Shown: positions 1 to 9,589, counted from the stretch's first letter. The stretch is DNA of 64,000 nucleotides from AP-15 sp963797115 (GCA_963797115.1 CAWCOH010000006.1:1-64000); one strand, 5' to 3'. Program-made: numbers and translations. Notes: generated by a model not told the origin, from the sequence alone.

Positions 1-168
1 GTGGCCGCAGGGACATCAAGCCGTTAGCGCGTCGCCGGGCTTCTGGGATTGCGCGCAGACACTTGCAACAACACCACGGAACCGCCCTCCAGCCTCCGCT
101 AGCCCGAGCGCGACGCGAAACCGCCGAGCGCCAGGCCGCCACGGAACTGGCTGTCAGCCCTAACCACC

Positions 169-1414
169 TCACTTCCCGGCGACTTTCAGCGGCTGCATGC
201 AGGTCTGCACGGTGTATGCACCGATCTTCCAGCCTGTGTCCTTGCCAACCTCGGTCGAGAACCGCCAGTGGAAGCCAGCCCAGATGCGCGCTTCCGACAC
301 CTCGTTGTTGAAAGCATGAAGGTTGGTGTAGCGGTGGGTTACTCCTGGGGCCGTAGGGGAGACTAACTCGGATTCCGGGATTTCGTCCGTGCCGAGAATC
401 GCCGCGATCGCACCGGCCATCGCCCCGGTGATGATGCAGTGGGCGCACGGGTATTCGGGATGCATCGGCGTGAGCGCAATCGGTTGCCACGTGGCGACCC
501 GATCCGTGGCTGGGTTGCCGTCGATGTCGCCGTTGCGAATGGCCGTGATGGGTCGCCAGAAGGTGTAATGGTACTTGGCGTCAAAGACGGCGATTGCCGC
601 ATCCATCTGCGCCATAGTCGCCAGTGCCATGAAGCGGGCGCTATCCACAATGGACATATTTTTCTTGATGACGATCTGGCGAGCAAGCGGCTGGTTCGAT
701 CCTGGCGAGACCGTCAACCAGAATTTGGCATCCTCCGTCTGTCGTGGCGCGCGCTTCGCGCTATCCTTCTCACCATATTCCTTTAACTCGTTGTAGTTCT
801 TCGCCCATTCCTCGCTGGTCAGCGCGATCGGCGGCGGAGGTCGGAACTGCGACGGGCTGGTCAGGGCGAACGGGCGCATAGTCGAAATATCCCAGCCATA
901 TGTCAGCATGGTTTCGGTATACACGCCGGGTTGCGTTACAGGTCGAAACGCATTCAGCGCGCCATAGCCATCATTCAGGCGGGAACTCGATGGCCTTGAG
1001 TGCCAATTCCTCACCTACCTTGACACCGCGATCTTTGGCGTCGCCGTCCGGTATTCGAGCGAGATATGCATCCCGTTCTTGAGAAATCTTCGTCGCTTTG
1101 TCGGGCAGCATCTTGATCAGCACGGTTGCGGCGGCTGACGTCGCCGCAGCTTCTTGTGACGCATCGACCTTGGGATGCGTTTGACTCTGATATGGCTGGT
1201 AATGGGGATCGATAGTGTTGACTGCCCCGAACATCGCGAGGTGCATGATTGTCGCGATGCGCTCACCTCCCACTGGACCGATCTGCGGCGGTGGTGCCGG
1301 TGCATTGCCCTGGATGACATCCATGGCTTTCGCGTCCCAGTCCGTGACGACATTGGCATCCGCAATTGCAGCCGGAAGAAGCATCGCTGCGAATGCTGTG
1401 AGCAGCCTTTTCAT
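169..1414 (-). pseudogene. vanadium haloperoxidase / PAP2-like protein, frameshifted
   Basis: The protein resembles the vanadium-dependent haloperoxidase/PAP2 phosphatase superfamily. The N-terminal half starts at the ATG at 1414, which has a GGAGG Shine-Dalgarno (SD) and encodes a hydrophobic signal peptide of about 20 residues. That frame stops at 971. The C-terminal half (below about 1014) is in another frame and carries the helical core. Its motif EYPCAHC sits where family members have YPSAHS: the His is kept but Ser is replaced by Cys. A second conserved His follows in AGFHWRF. The break lies near 975-985, where one frame reads AIEFPPE-stop and the other continues NDGYGAL. The gene is probably inactive, unless the frame break is a sequencing error. 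Confidence 0.7.
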
Positions 1415-1537
1415 TGTTTCCTCCCTGATATTAACCCGGCATTTCCTCCAGATGACCGTCAAATTTCGACGGCTTTTGTGAACGGTAGGCACCGTTTGGC
1501 CCTCCTGACAAGCGATGTATAAATGAGGAGTTGCGCT

Positions 1538-1660
1538 ATGGCACCACCGGTTGGGGCCATGTTAGGCCAGAGCCCGATGGATGCACCGGTGGCCCATACC
1601 GCGCTCAGCGATCTGCGTGGTCTCCTCATTCAAGGCCTCCCCCGCGCAGAACTGTTGTGA
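1538..1660 (+). CDS. possible 40-residue ORF, unrecognised
   Basis: An ATG at 1538 follows a GAGGAG-like SD at about 10 nt and opens 40 codons to a TGA. The peptide is Pro/Ala/Leu-rich and has no family I recognise. It lies alone between the haloperoxidase relic and the IS91-type element. It may be chance; the SD is the only support. Confidence 0.2.
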   Translation: MAPPVGAMLGQSPMDAPVAHTALSDLRGLLIQGLPRAELL

Positions 1661-2076
1661 CTTGACGTACTGCCCCACAGCGCGGTCCGGCAAGGCTTAG
1701 AACCTCAACCGCCGATTTGGACGGCCAAGCCGCCTACTCGGCCAGAATCGTTTGCTGATCGGCCGAGGAGTGCGAACTAGTTCACACTTGGACAAAAAAA
1801 GTTCGCCTACCGAACATCCCACGGCGCCCAGAAACATCCATTAGGCGCCGTTTACCTCCATGCCAACATTGCCGACGTGGGGATGGGTGGCGTTCTTTTT
1901 CTCTGTAGGTCACCGTCAGCCGATGTCTCGCGGCGGCGAACGGCGGCTTTGGGTCGATGGACTAAACCGCTCCCGCGGTAATTTGTAGCAAGGCAAGGGT
2001 CTCGGGGAGTAGCAGAAGCAGGCGTCCTGTCTTGAGATCGAGGGGCTGAAGACCTCACCCAAGACAGGAGCCCCCA
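1661..2076. other. intergenic stretch, probable left flank of the IS91-type element
   Basis: I see no credible gene here. The sequence just before 2077 (an AGGAG SD in a leader that repeats CAAGACAGGA) belongs to the recombinase gene, so the left terminus of the element must lie within this interval. I could not fix it, because IS91-type elements lack terminal inverted repeats. Confidence 0.4.
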
Positions 2077-2979
2077 ATGACCGACAAGGCCATCAGTCCG
2101 TTACGCCGGCGACTGATCGAGGACATGACGATCCGCCGGCTCAGCCCCAAGACGCACTACCAGTATATCCGCCACGTCAAAAAGTTTGCCGATTTCCTGG
2201 GCCGGTCTGCCGACAAGGCCACCGCCGAGGATGTCCATCGCTATCAGTTATGGCTGGCCTCGATCGGGACGTCGGTGGGAACCGCCAACGTCAGCGCCAC
2301 TGCACTGCGGTTCTTCTTCAAGATCACACTGAAACGCCACGATCTTGCCGAGGAGCTCATCTCGACCCGCGAGCCTCGCCGCCTGCCCGTTGTTCTGAGC
2401 CCGGAGGAGGTCGGTCGGCTGCTCGCCGCGGCAACGAACACCAAGCACAGGGCGATCCTGAGCTTGGCTTATGCCACCGGCCTGCGAGCCTCGGAGGTCG
2501 TATCGCTCAAGCTCACCGATATCGATCGTGACCGGATGCTCATCCGGGTCGAGCAGGGCAAGAGCCTGCCCTCGCGAAGGCGGGGGGCAAGAAGGATCGA
2601 TACGTCATTCTCTCGCCCATCCTGCTTGAGATATTGCATGAATGAATGGTGGCGCGTCGCGCGCAAGAAGGGCTGGATGTCTCCCGGTCAGCCTTGGTTG
2701 TTTCCCGGCTACCGCGGGCAGCATACGAGTGCGCGCCAGCTGCATCGGGTCGTTCGCCTGGCAGCCGGGCGTGCCGGCATCACCAAGCGTGTCGGCGTTC
2801 ATACGCTGCGGCACTGCTTCGCCACGCATCTCCTGGAGCAGAAGACTGATATTCGGATAATCCAGGTTTTATTGGGACATAAGAAACTCGACACGACGGC
2901 GCTCTACACCCGCGTCGCCATCGGCACGATCGGCCAGGTGACCAGCCCGCTCGACTTTCTGCGGAAGATGCCCGGCTGA
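2077..2979 (+). CDS. tyrosine recombinase (XerD-like) of the IS91-type element
   Basis: This is a site-specific tyrosine recombinase of 300 residues. It has an N-terminal SAM-like core-binding domain (about 1-95) and a C-terminal catalytic domain. Visible catalytic residues are the first Arg in TGLRASEV, the HTLRH box, and the nucleophile in DTTALYTRV. The region around residues 163-188 is scrambled. An extra segment of about 20 nt near 2563-2582 shifts the frame, and a 4-nt tandem repeat (GAAT twice, near 2640) restores it. The shifted stretch would normally encode GGKKDRYV, which holds the catalytic beta-strand lysine. The ORF stays open, but activity is doubtful. The gene lies 10 nt upstream of the transposase and is probably co-transcribed with it. 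Confidence 0.8.
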   Translation: MTDKAISPLRRRLIEDMTIRRLSPKTHYQYIRHVKKFADFLGRSADKATAEDVHRYQLWLASIGTSVGTANVSATALRFFFKITLKRHDLAEELISTREPRRLPVVLSPEEVGRLLAAATNTKHRAILSLAYATGLRASEVVSLKLTDIDRDRMLIRVEQGKSLPSRRRGARRIDTSFSRPSCLRYCMNEWWRVARKKGWMSPGQPWLFPGYRGQHTSARQLHRVVRLAAGRAGITKRVGVHTLRHCFATHLLEQKTDIRIIQVLLGHKKLDTTALYTRVAIGTIGQVTSPLDFLRKMPG

Positions 2980-2989
2980 CGCGCGGCCG

Positions 2990-4223
2990 TTGTCACGGCC
3001 GTGGGCCTTCAGCCCACGGGCTTGTCCCGTGGGGGTCGAGGTGGCGGACATCTTCCGCCATCGCGGGCCGGCTTGGCGTGCGTCCCATGCCGGCCATGTG
3101 AGCCTCGGCCAACTCAAGGTCATGTCAGCGATCGAACGCTGCCGAACGGCGGCGTTGGGCGGTCACGTCGAACGCTGCGAAGACTGCGCGCACCTGCGCA
3201 TCTCCTACAACTCTTGCGGCAACCGGCACTGCCCAAAGTGCCAAGCCGCCGCCGCCAAGGAATGGCTGGCCGATCGCCAGGCCGAACTCTTGCCGGTGTC
3301 CTATTTCCATGTCGTTTTCACCCTGCCGGGACCGGTCGCAGACATCGCCTACCAGAACAAGGCCGTCGTCTATGACTTGTTGCTCAAAGTCTCCGCCGAG
3401 ACCCTGATCGCCATCGCCGCCGACCCCAAGCACCTCGGCGCAGGCATCGGGCTCACTGCCGTGCTGCATACCTGGGGATCGGCACTCACTCACCATCCGC
3501 ACGCCCATATCATCGTACCCGGCGGCGGCGTCTCTCCTGATGGCGAGCACTGGATTGCCTGCCGGCCCGGCTTTTTCCTCTCCGTTCGGGTGCTCTCGCG
3601 CCTCTTTCGCCGCCTGTTCCTGGAAAGGCTAAACGCCGCCTACCAGGCCGGGCGATTGCAGTTCTTCGCCGACCAGGCCGCCCTCGCCCAACCGGCAGCC
3701 TTCCAAACCTTCCTCGCCGCACTGCACAAGGTCGAATGGGTCGTCTATGCCAAGCGACCTTTTGGCGGACCCGACGCCGTCCTCGCCTACCTTTCCCGCT
3801 ACACACACCGCACTGCTATTGCCAACAGCCGGCTCGTCGCCTTCGCCGGCGAGCGCGTCACTTTCAAATGGAAGGATTACAAGGGCGACACTCGCTATAA
3901 GCTTATGACGCTCGACGCCGACGAGTTCATCCGCCGTTTCCTGATCCATGTCCTGCCCGACGGATTTCATCGCATCCGTCACTACGGCCTCTTCGCCAAT
4001 GCCAACCGGGCCAACAACATTGCATTGGCCCGCCGGCTCCTCGCCGTACCCGACCCAACTCCGTTGAGCCCGGGCGAGCGATCACGCCGAAAATGGTCGC
4101 GACGACGAAGACTGGAATGCTTGCCCTTGCTGCGGCGGGCGGATGATCATCGTCGAGGCCTTCGAACCCGGCTGCCAGCCCCGCTTCTGGCCCGCCTCCT
4201 CGATCGGGCTCGATAGCTCATGA
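2990..4223 (+). pseudogene. IS91 family transposase, C-terminus frameshifted
   Basis: This is a HUH single-strand transposase. It has an N-terminal zinc-binding region (CEDC, then CGNRHCPKCQ), the HUH metal motif in HPHAHIIV, and the catalytic tyrosine region LSRYTHRTAIANSRL. From about 4075 the open frame runs into Arg-rich nonsense ending at 4216. Another frame continues the normal tail, with WNACPCCGG (second zinc motif) and RMIIVEAFEPG, to a stop at 4223. One indel near 4080-4100 explains both. The true start may be a GTG near 3029 rather than 2990. Loss of the tail zinc motif probably impairs transposition. Confidence 0.8.
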
Positions 4224-4474
4224 GCAACACCCTGTTGTCACCGCTCCCATCGCTCTGCCTGTCCGACGACGATATCCCACCGGCAACAGCCACACTCTGC
4301 CGATGGCACCCTCAGCCTCGATCTCGGCCGCCAAAACCCAGATCCTTCAGCACGCCGGCACGGGGCCCACGGCACGCACGCCAACCAAAATCACCGACCC
4401 CGCTACCCATTCAAGCCGGCAGTTCCGTCCCAGAGCAGCCAAGTCGCGCAGAACCTCGCCTTAAATCCCCATAG
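4220..4474 (+). CDS. Pro/Arg-rich ORF at the 3' end of the IS91-type element
   Basis: An 84-codon ORF whose ATG overlaps the ancestral transposase stop (ATGA). The product is Pro-, Ser- and Arg-rich with no domain I recognise. The overlap with the intact transposase frame suggests coupled translation. High-GC composition alone could also keep the frame open inside the element's right-end sequence. It could be a non-functional passenger. Confidence 0.3.
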   Translation: MSNTLLSPLPSLCLSDDDIPPATATLCRWHPQPRSRPPKPRSFSTPARGPRHARQPKSPTPLPIQAGSSVPEQPSRAEPRLKSP

Positions 4475-4864
4475 ACCGACACTGCCGCCGGCGCATACTC
4501 CCCCCGCGGTTTCCTCCTTCGAGGCTTTTCGGACGCCTGCCTCCGTGCAGCCCCTCGCGCAGTGACTGGCAGGCATCCGAAAACCCTTAACGAACCTCCT
4601 CGTTCCCGAGTGAGAGCCGGAAAGACTGCTACCGGCGCATCTCGCCCGCTGCGGCGCATTCCGGCGATCGTCTCCTTTCTGAACTCACAGCCGGCACTCA
4701 GCCTTGTCGGCGGGAACCGCTCCTCATGCGCGAACACGGATGTTCGGAAAAAGCGCGGCCCTGCGCGGCAGGCGCAGCGCAGGTTCGCACGATCGGAAAT
4801 CATGGTCTGGAAAACGCGGGCTCTGTGTGGCACGGTGAGGCAGCAATAATCGGAGAGGTATGCC

Positions 4865-6142
4865 ATGAGCCCGCTCGATGTCGCCGACAACAAGGTCGCG
4901 GACCCCCACGACGGTACGGTCGCCTATGTGCCGCCGCTTCAGCGCACGGCAGGACAGCCGGAGCCGATCGCAGCGCATGGCGGTCTGTCCTACATGGCGT
5001 TCGACCAGGACGGCGATGCAGGAACCGCCGTGGCGTTCGAGGACGCGCTCGCCGAGATCGCCTCGGGCGAGAGCCAGCGCGTTACCGACATGATCGACAA
5101 GGCGCCGCCGGGCCCGATCAAGACCAAATGGGGCATCGGGTTCCGCGACTACGACGAATGCCTCAACTACATCCGCCAGTCGAACAGCATCAAGGCTCCG
5201 CCGGGCGGCGTGGCGCTGCCGCTGCCCTATACGGTGTACGAGCGGCCGAGCTACTCCGTAGTGCCGTCCAACGCAATCTGGCGGGACCCGGCGCGCGCCG
5301 AGACAGCCATGATCTTGCGCACCAACGAGCGGGGCAACCGGCGGCGGGATCTTTATTTCCCGCAGGTGCTGCGCGATGCGCGGCGGATCGGCGAGTACTA
5401 CCCGGGCCTTTCGCCGAACAGCCCCGAATGCATGGACAAGCTCGGCGTGTCCCTGGCGCACCTCGAATCCAAGTGCACAAACATCTACGATGCGGCTGAA
5501 GTGGAGCGGGTGTACTACCCGGAGATCGAGAAGCTGCTGCTCGAGTTCTTCCCGGACGCGACCGATGCCCTGGTCTACAACCACGACGTCTTCGACAAGG
5601 ACTACAAGGGCGACCGCACGGAGGATCAGGACGGCAAGAACCCTGGCGTGAACGCCAATTACGCCAACCTGGTGCACAACGATCTGAACAACAACAGCGG
5701 GCGCGTGCGCTGCCGCGAGCTGCTGACGAAGAACTTGCGTAATTTCGGGCGCCAGCAGCACTACACCGAGGAAGAGGCCGACGCGAAGATGTCGCGCCGG
5801 TTCGTGTCGATCAACCTCGCCAAGCCGATCGAGACAGTCGAGCAGTTTCCCTTCGTGCTCTGCGCCTGGCCCTCCTTCGCCGACCAGCCCTACATCACCA
5901 ACTACCGGATCTATGACGACCGGGTCGGCGAGACCACCCGCTTCACCTACCGTCCGAACCACGAGTGGTACTGGTTCCCCCAGCAGAAGCCGACCGAGGT
6001 CTCGATGCTCAAATGCTATGACTCGGTGACCGACGGCTCCGTCTCGCGCTGGTCGTTCCACACGGCCTGTACCGACCCGACCGCGCCCGCCAATGCGCGA
6101 TGCCGCAAGAACGTCGTGGTCCGATCCTTTGTCTTCTTCTAG
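4865..6142 (+). CDS. CmcJ/NvfI (AsaB-like) family oxygenase
   Basis: This protein of 425 residues resembles the CmcJ/AsaB group of putative Fe(II)/2-oxoglutarate hydroxylase/desaturases, which act in secondary-metabolite and small-acid modification. Supporting motifs are VYNHDVF (about 240), NLVHNDLNN (about 270) with the likely metal-binding His-x-Asp, RPNHEWYWFP, the ligand region LKCYDS, and FHTACTDPTAP near the C-terminus. The start at 4865 follows a GGAGAG SD. It is longer at the N-terminus than most relatives I know. Isolated between two insertion sequences, it may be a transferred gene. The substrate is unknown. Confidence 0.65.
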   Translation: MSPLDVADNKVADPHDGTVAYVPPLQRTAGQPEPIAAHGGLSYMAFDQDGDAGTAVAFEDALAEIASGESQRVTDMIDKAPPGPIKTKWGIGFRDYDECLNYIRQSNSIKAPPGGVALPLPYTVYERPSYSVVPSNAIWRDPARAETAMILRTNERGNRRRDLYFPQVLRDARRIGEYYPGLSPNSPECMDKLGVSLAHLESKCTNIYDAAEVERVYYPEIEKLLLEFFPDATDALVYNHDVFDKDYKGDRTEDQDGKNPGVNANYANLVHNDLNNNSGRVRCRELLTKNLRNFGRQQHYTEEEADAKMSRRFVSINLAKPIETVEQFPFVLCAWPSFADQPYITNYRIYDDRVGETTRFTYRPNHEWYWFPQQKPTEVSMLKCYDSVTDGSVSRWSFHTACTDPTAPANARCRKNVVVRSFVFF

Positions 6143-6378
6143 TCGCCCACCGGCGTTGTCGACCCGCAGGAGATGAAACGGGGGCGAATCTAGGTTAGGC
6201 TGGGCAGCGTCGTCGGCACAGAGGTCGGTTTTTCCTTGGTGCGGATGAGCCCGTGTTCTAGTCGGACCCGGAGCCCCTGAGCACCCCAGATTGTCGCCAC
6301 GGGCCGGCAACGGCCCCGGAGCACGCTTGTTAGATTTCCTCGGCGGGGGTTCCACGCCGACGCTGCGGGAGGTGGGAG
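6143..6378 (+). other. IS110 left-end non-coding region, candidate bridge-RNA locus
   Basis: This 236-nt gap between the oxygenase stop and the IS110 transposase is GC-rich and contains short complementary arms, for example GGCCGG/CCGG near 6300 and CGGCG...CGCCG near 6341-6358. In the IS110 group a structured bridge RNA is encoded in the left-end non-coding sequence. The right flank here is only 87 nt, so the left side is the likelier place. The function is inferred from the family; I did not model the fold. Confidence 0.35.
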
Positions 6379-7610
6379 ATGGAGGTTCTCTATCCACACT
6401 GCGCCGGCCTTGACGTCCACAAGGACACGGTCGTGGCTTGCGTGCGGCACACGGTAAACGGTTCGGCCGAGCACGAGGTGCGTACCTTCAAGACGACGAC
6501 ACGGGATCTGTTCGCCTTGTCGCAATGGCTGGCCGAGGAAGGATGCACCCACATTGCGATGGAAGCGACCGGCATCTACTGGAAGCCGGTGTGGCATGTG
6601 TTGAGCGACGGCGATTTCGCCCTGGTGGTGGCGAACGCAGCGCATGTCAAGAACGTGCCAGGGCGCAAGACCGACGTCAACGACGCCGCCTGGCTGGCCG
6701 ATCTTCTGGCACCCGGCCTGATCCGCGGCAGTTTCGTGCCGGATGAGCAAACCCAGGAGATGCGCAACCTGCTGCGCACCCGCAAGCAGTTGGTGCGCGA
6801 ATGCAGCAGCCATATCCAACGGCTGCAGAAGACGCTGGAGGACGCCAACATCAAGCTCGACTCGGTCATCTCGGACGTCATGGGCCTCAGCGGTCGGGCG
6901 ATGATCGAGGCGCTGATTGCTGGAGAAAGCGATCCCGACACCTTGACCGGGCTGGCCCACCGCCGGATCAAGGCGCCGCCCGAGGCCCTTCGCGAAGCGC
7001 TGCGCGGCCGCGTCACCCGCCACCACCGCTTCCTGTTGCGCCTGCATCTGCAACAGATCGATGCCATCAACGCGGCGATCGGCGACATCGATCAGGAGGT
7101 CGACGCTCACGTCGAGCCCTTTCGCACCGCGATCCAACTCTTGACCACGATTCCCGGCATCAGCGAGTTGAGCGCCTGCGTCATCCTCGCCGAGATCGGC
7201 CGCGACATGAGCCGCTTCCCGAGCGCCGCACATCTCATCTCCTGGGCCGGGCTGTGCCCGAAGAACGACGAGAGTGCCGGCAAGCGGCGGTCTACCCGAA
7301 TGCGCAAGGGCGCCCCTTGGCTCAAGACCACTCTGGTGCAATGCGCCTGGGCCGCCGCCCGCAAGAAGGCCAGCTATCCGCAGACGCAGTTCCATCGTTG
7401 CGCGCCCGCCGCGGTGCCAAAAAGGCGATCGGCGCTCTCGCCGCCTCGATCTTGACCATCATTTACCACATGCTGATCGACGGCACGCTCTACCAGGATC
7501 TCGGTCCCGATCACTTCGATCGCAGAGCCAAAGCCGCACAGACCAGCCGCCTGGTCATTCGCCTGCAAAACCTCGGTTACGCCGTTCAGATCACTCCTTT
7601 GGCGGCGTGA
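6379..7610 (+). pseudogene. IS110 family transposase (DEDD recombinase), frameshifted
   Basis: The RuvC-like DEDD domain is clear: GLDVHKD (first Asp), AMEATGIYW (Glu), GRKTDVNDA (Asp pair). A middle coiled-coil region follows, then the C-terminal Tnp domain with TIPGIS and SWAGLCP and the serine-containing ESAGKR. The frame breaks near 7398. The open frame ends at 7455 in a Pro/Arg-rich tail. The ancestral ending (AKKAIGALAASILTIIYH and the C-terminal 40 residues) is in the next frame and stops at 7610. A single missing base would explain this. The likely full length is about 410 residues. The start at 6379 is preceded by GGGAGG. Confidence 0.8.
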
Positions 7611-7631
7611 TCGAGGCTTGGTTTCTTGTTA

Positions 7632-7665
7632 GTGCTCAGGCGCATCTAAATGATTTAGTCCCCCC
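7632..7665 (+). repeat. sequence resembling one end of the 13,999-14,128 MITE
   Basis: TTAGTGCTCAGGCGCAT followed by ATGATTTAG matches, with scattered changes, the left end of the MITE at 13,999 (CTAGTGTTTAGACGCAT then ATGAATCAG). I see no matching second end nearby, so this is either a solo end or the terminus of a larger insertion. It lies between the IS110 gene and purC. Confidence 0.35.
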
Positions 7666-7697
7666 TTAATCGCTGGTAGCCCGGCCTTGCGCCGTCC

Positions 7698-8672
7698 TCA
7701 GAAATACCGGGTGAGGTTGGTGCGGATGCGCGCCAGGACGGGAATTCGAGGCGGTGGTACGACGAACTTTTCTCCGGTGATGGTCTCGCACACGTCGATA
7801 TAGATCCGCGCAGCCTCGAGGATGATGTCGCGCGGGATCGCCGGGATCGGCTCGCGATAAGGGTCGCAGCGCTCGCTTACCCAGCGGCGCACGACGTCCT
7901 TGTCAAGGCTCTCGGGCGGCTGGCCGGCGGCGAAGCGCTGCTCGTAGCTGTCGCGACGCCAATAGCGGCTGCTGTCGGGAGTGTGGACCTCGTCAGCGAG
8001 TATGATCCGGCCCACCGTATCGAAGCCGAACTCGTATTTGGTATCGACGAGGAGCAGACCGCGTTGCGCGGCAAGCTCCCGCCCGCGTGCGAACAGCCCC
8101 AACGCCAATTCGCTAACCGCATTCCATTGCTGTGCGGTCAGCAAGCCCTTGCCGACGATTTCGCCGGTGCTCAGCGGCTCGTCGTGCCCACCTTCCGACG
8201 CCTTGGTCGTCGGCGTGATGATCGTCGACGGCAATTTTTGATTCTCATGCAACCCCTCCGGGAAGTGGATACCGTAGATCTCGCGGCGGCCCACCCGATA
8301 CATCGGCCAGATCGACGTCTCCGTAGCCCCCGTCAGGTAATCGCGTACGATGATCTCGACCGGCATCATCGTAAGCCGGCGGCAGACGAGAATGTTGGGG
8401 TCAGGATATTCGAGGACGTGGTTGGGGCAGATGTCGCTGGTTGCATCGAACCAGAAGCGCGCGATCCGGGTCAGCACCTGCCCCTTGAGCGGAATCGCCG
8501 CGATGATCCGGTCGAAAGCGCTCAACCGGTCGGTGGCGATGATGATCCGCCGACCGTCCAACAAGTCGTAATTGTCGCGGACCTTGCCCCGGTAATGGTT
8601 GGGCAATTCCGGGATCGTCGCGTCCTGCAGCACATCGTCGAGATGCGCGGCGAGCGCAGGCGTATCGAGCAC
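7698..8672 (-). CDS. purC: phosphoribosylaminoimidazolesuccinocarboxamide synthase (SAICAR synthase)
   Basis: This cytoplasmic ATP-dependent enzyme of purine synthesis joins aspartate to CAIR. The 324-residue protein has the N-terminal GKVRDNY nucleotide-binding strand, ATDRLSAFD, the IVRDYLTGA motif, and the signature DTKYEFGFD. At over 300 residues it is the long form seen in yeast and many alphaproteobacteria, rather than the roughly 240-residue E. coli form. It has no purine neighbours here. The reading frame is intact and the start is the upstream-most ATG. Confidence 0.95.
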   Translation of the reverse strand: MLDTPALAAHLDDVLQDATIPELPNHYRGKVRDNYDLLDGRRIIIATDRLSAFDRIIAAIPLKGQVLTRIARFWFDATSDICPNHVLEYPDPNILVCRRLTMMPVEIIVRDYLTGATETSIWPMYRVGRREIYGIHFPEGLHENQKLPSTIITPTTKASEGGHDEPLSTGEIVGKGLLTAQQWNAVSELALGLFARGRELAAQRGLLLVDTKYEFGFDTVGRIILADEVHTPDSSRYWRRDSYEQRFAAGQPPESLDKDVVRRWVSERCDPYREPIPAIPRDIILEAARIYIDVCETITGEKFVVPPPRIPVLARIRTNLTRYF

Positions 8673-8715
8673 GCGACGACGCTGTGCCGTGGGATCCTAA
8701 ACGGCCCCGCGCCGG

Positions 8716-9459
8716 CTAGCGGCGAAAGCCGCCGCCGCCGGGACCACCTCCGCCTGGGCCACCCGGACCGCCTCCGGCAAAGCCGCCGCCCATGCCGGGA
8801 CCGCCGCGGGGACCACCCATGCCGGGACCACCCGGGCCACCCATGCCGGGGCCCATACCACCCATGCCGGGGCCGGGTCCACCCATGCCTGGCCCCGGAC
8901 CGCCCATGCCGGGGCCGGGACCCCCGCCCGGACCACCTCCGCCGGGGAAGCCGGCGCTTTGGAAGCCCTGACCCGGACCACCGCCGGGACCCCCACCGGG
9001 GCCTGGACCACCGCCGGGTCCACCACCGCCGGGCCCACCGGAAAAGCCACCGGGCCCACCGCCGCCGCGAAAGCCGCCGCCGCCGGGACCGCCGGCACCG
9101 CGGAAACCGGGGCCGCCGCCGCGAAAGCCGGGACCACCCCAAACGCGACCCCAACCACCCCTGCCGCGACCCCAACCACCCCAGCCGGGCCCACCCCACC
9201 AGCCGCCCCAGCCGGGACCCCACCAGCCGCCCCAGCCGATCGTAAGTCCAACCGGAAATCCGTAATAGGGAGAACCATAATAGGGAGAGCAATAAGGGTA
9301 ATAAGGGTAATAGGCGCAGTAAGGATTATAGGCGTACGGAGAGTAAGGCTGCGCCGCCGCGGGACGGGACACCGCCCCGATCATGAACGCAACCGCTGCA
9401 AGAGCGCCCGCGGCAACGGCGACGCGGCGGAACCCGCTTGGCTTAGCGTGACCAGACAT
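8716..9459 (-). CDS. secreted Gly/Pro/Met-rich repeat protein
   Basis: A 247-residue protein starting at the ATG at 9459, with a GGAG SD. An N-terminal signal peptide ends at about residue 33 (AAA-QPY). A Tyr/Pro-rich segment (PYYPY, SPYYGSP) is followed by a core shared with the next gene (FPVGLTIGWGGWWG). A long low-complexity tail of GGPG, GPGMGG and GGGFRGG units follows. No catalytic domain is visible. It is likely an envelope or extracellular structural protein; the role is unknown. It is paralogous to the gene at 9590-9973 and shares its upstream block. Confidence 0.65.
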   Translation of the reverse strand: MSGHAKPSGFRRVAVAAGALAAVAFMIGAVSRPAAAQPYSPYAYNPYCAYYPYYPYCSPYYGSPYYGFPVGLTIGWGGWWGPGWGGWWGGPGWGGWGRGRGGWGRVWGGPGFRGGGPGFRGAGGPGGGGFRGGGGPGGFSGGPGGGGPGGGPGPGGGPGGGPGQGFQSAGFPGGGGPGGGPGPGMGGPGPGMGGPGPGMGGMGPGMGGPGGPGMGGPRGGPGMGGGFAGGGPGGPGGGGPGGGGFRR

Positions 9460-9481
9460 GGGTGTCTCCACTCGGGGCGGC

Positions 9482-9523
9482 CCGGAAACTGCCAACAACG
9501 TGCGACATATATATACCATTCCG
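9482..9523 (-). promoter_or_regulatory. promoter-like block upstream of the Gly-rich gene, copy 1
   Basis: This 42-bp block lies 23-65 nt upstream of the ATG at 9459. It aligns without gaps to 9991-10032 upstream of the paralogue, with 33 of 42 matches by my hand count. On the minus strand it reads CGGAATGG, then a TATA-rich core, then GCACGTTGTTGG. Conservation between two non-coding regions suggests a shared promoter or operator. Confidence 0.5.
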
Positions 9524-9589
9524 GCGGTCATCGTCCCGCCTTCCATCGCCTTCGTCGTCGGGATGATAAGGCATGCGATAAGACTTCGG

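Larger units (their letters stand above)
2040..4591 (+). mobile_element. IS91-type (HUH) insertion sequence with an accessory tyrosine recombinase
   Basis: The element has a tyrosine recombinase gene, then a HUH-type IS91 transposase gene, then a Pro-rich 3' ORF. Replication-type (Y1/Y2) elements of this family have no inverted repeats and insert next to GAAC or CAAG tetranucleotides. GAAC occurs at 4592-4595, immediately after the likely right terminal block, so I infer the right end near 4591. The left end is only approximate. Both main genes carry lesions, so the copy may be inactive. Confidence 0.5.

Noticed and set aside
4724..6397. 557-codon minus-strand ORF opposite the CmcJ-like gene
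   Set aside because: It is an antisense shadow in high-GC DNA. The Arg/Val/Gly-rich product has no domain, and the plus strand has clear motifs.
6190..7395. 401-codon minus-strand ORF opposite IS110
   Set aside because: Shadow of the transposase gene; no SD and no recognisable protein.
7380..7460. Programmed frameshift in IS110
   Set aside because: There is no slippery heptamer, IS110 transposases are single-frame, and one missing base explains the break.
8716..9100. CRISPR-like repetitive DNA
   Set aside because: Repeats are short, irregular and coding (GGPGPGMGG units); there are no constant spacers. I see no CRISPR array or cas gene in the window.
7983..9245. 420-codon plus-strand ORF rich in Arg/His/Pro
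   Set aside because: It runs opposite purC and the Gly-rich gene. The repeats are the complement of GGPG coding repeats.
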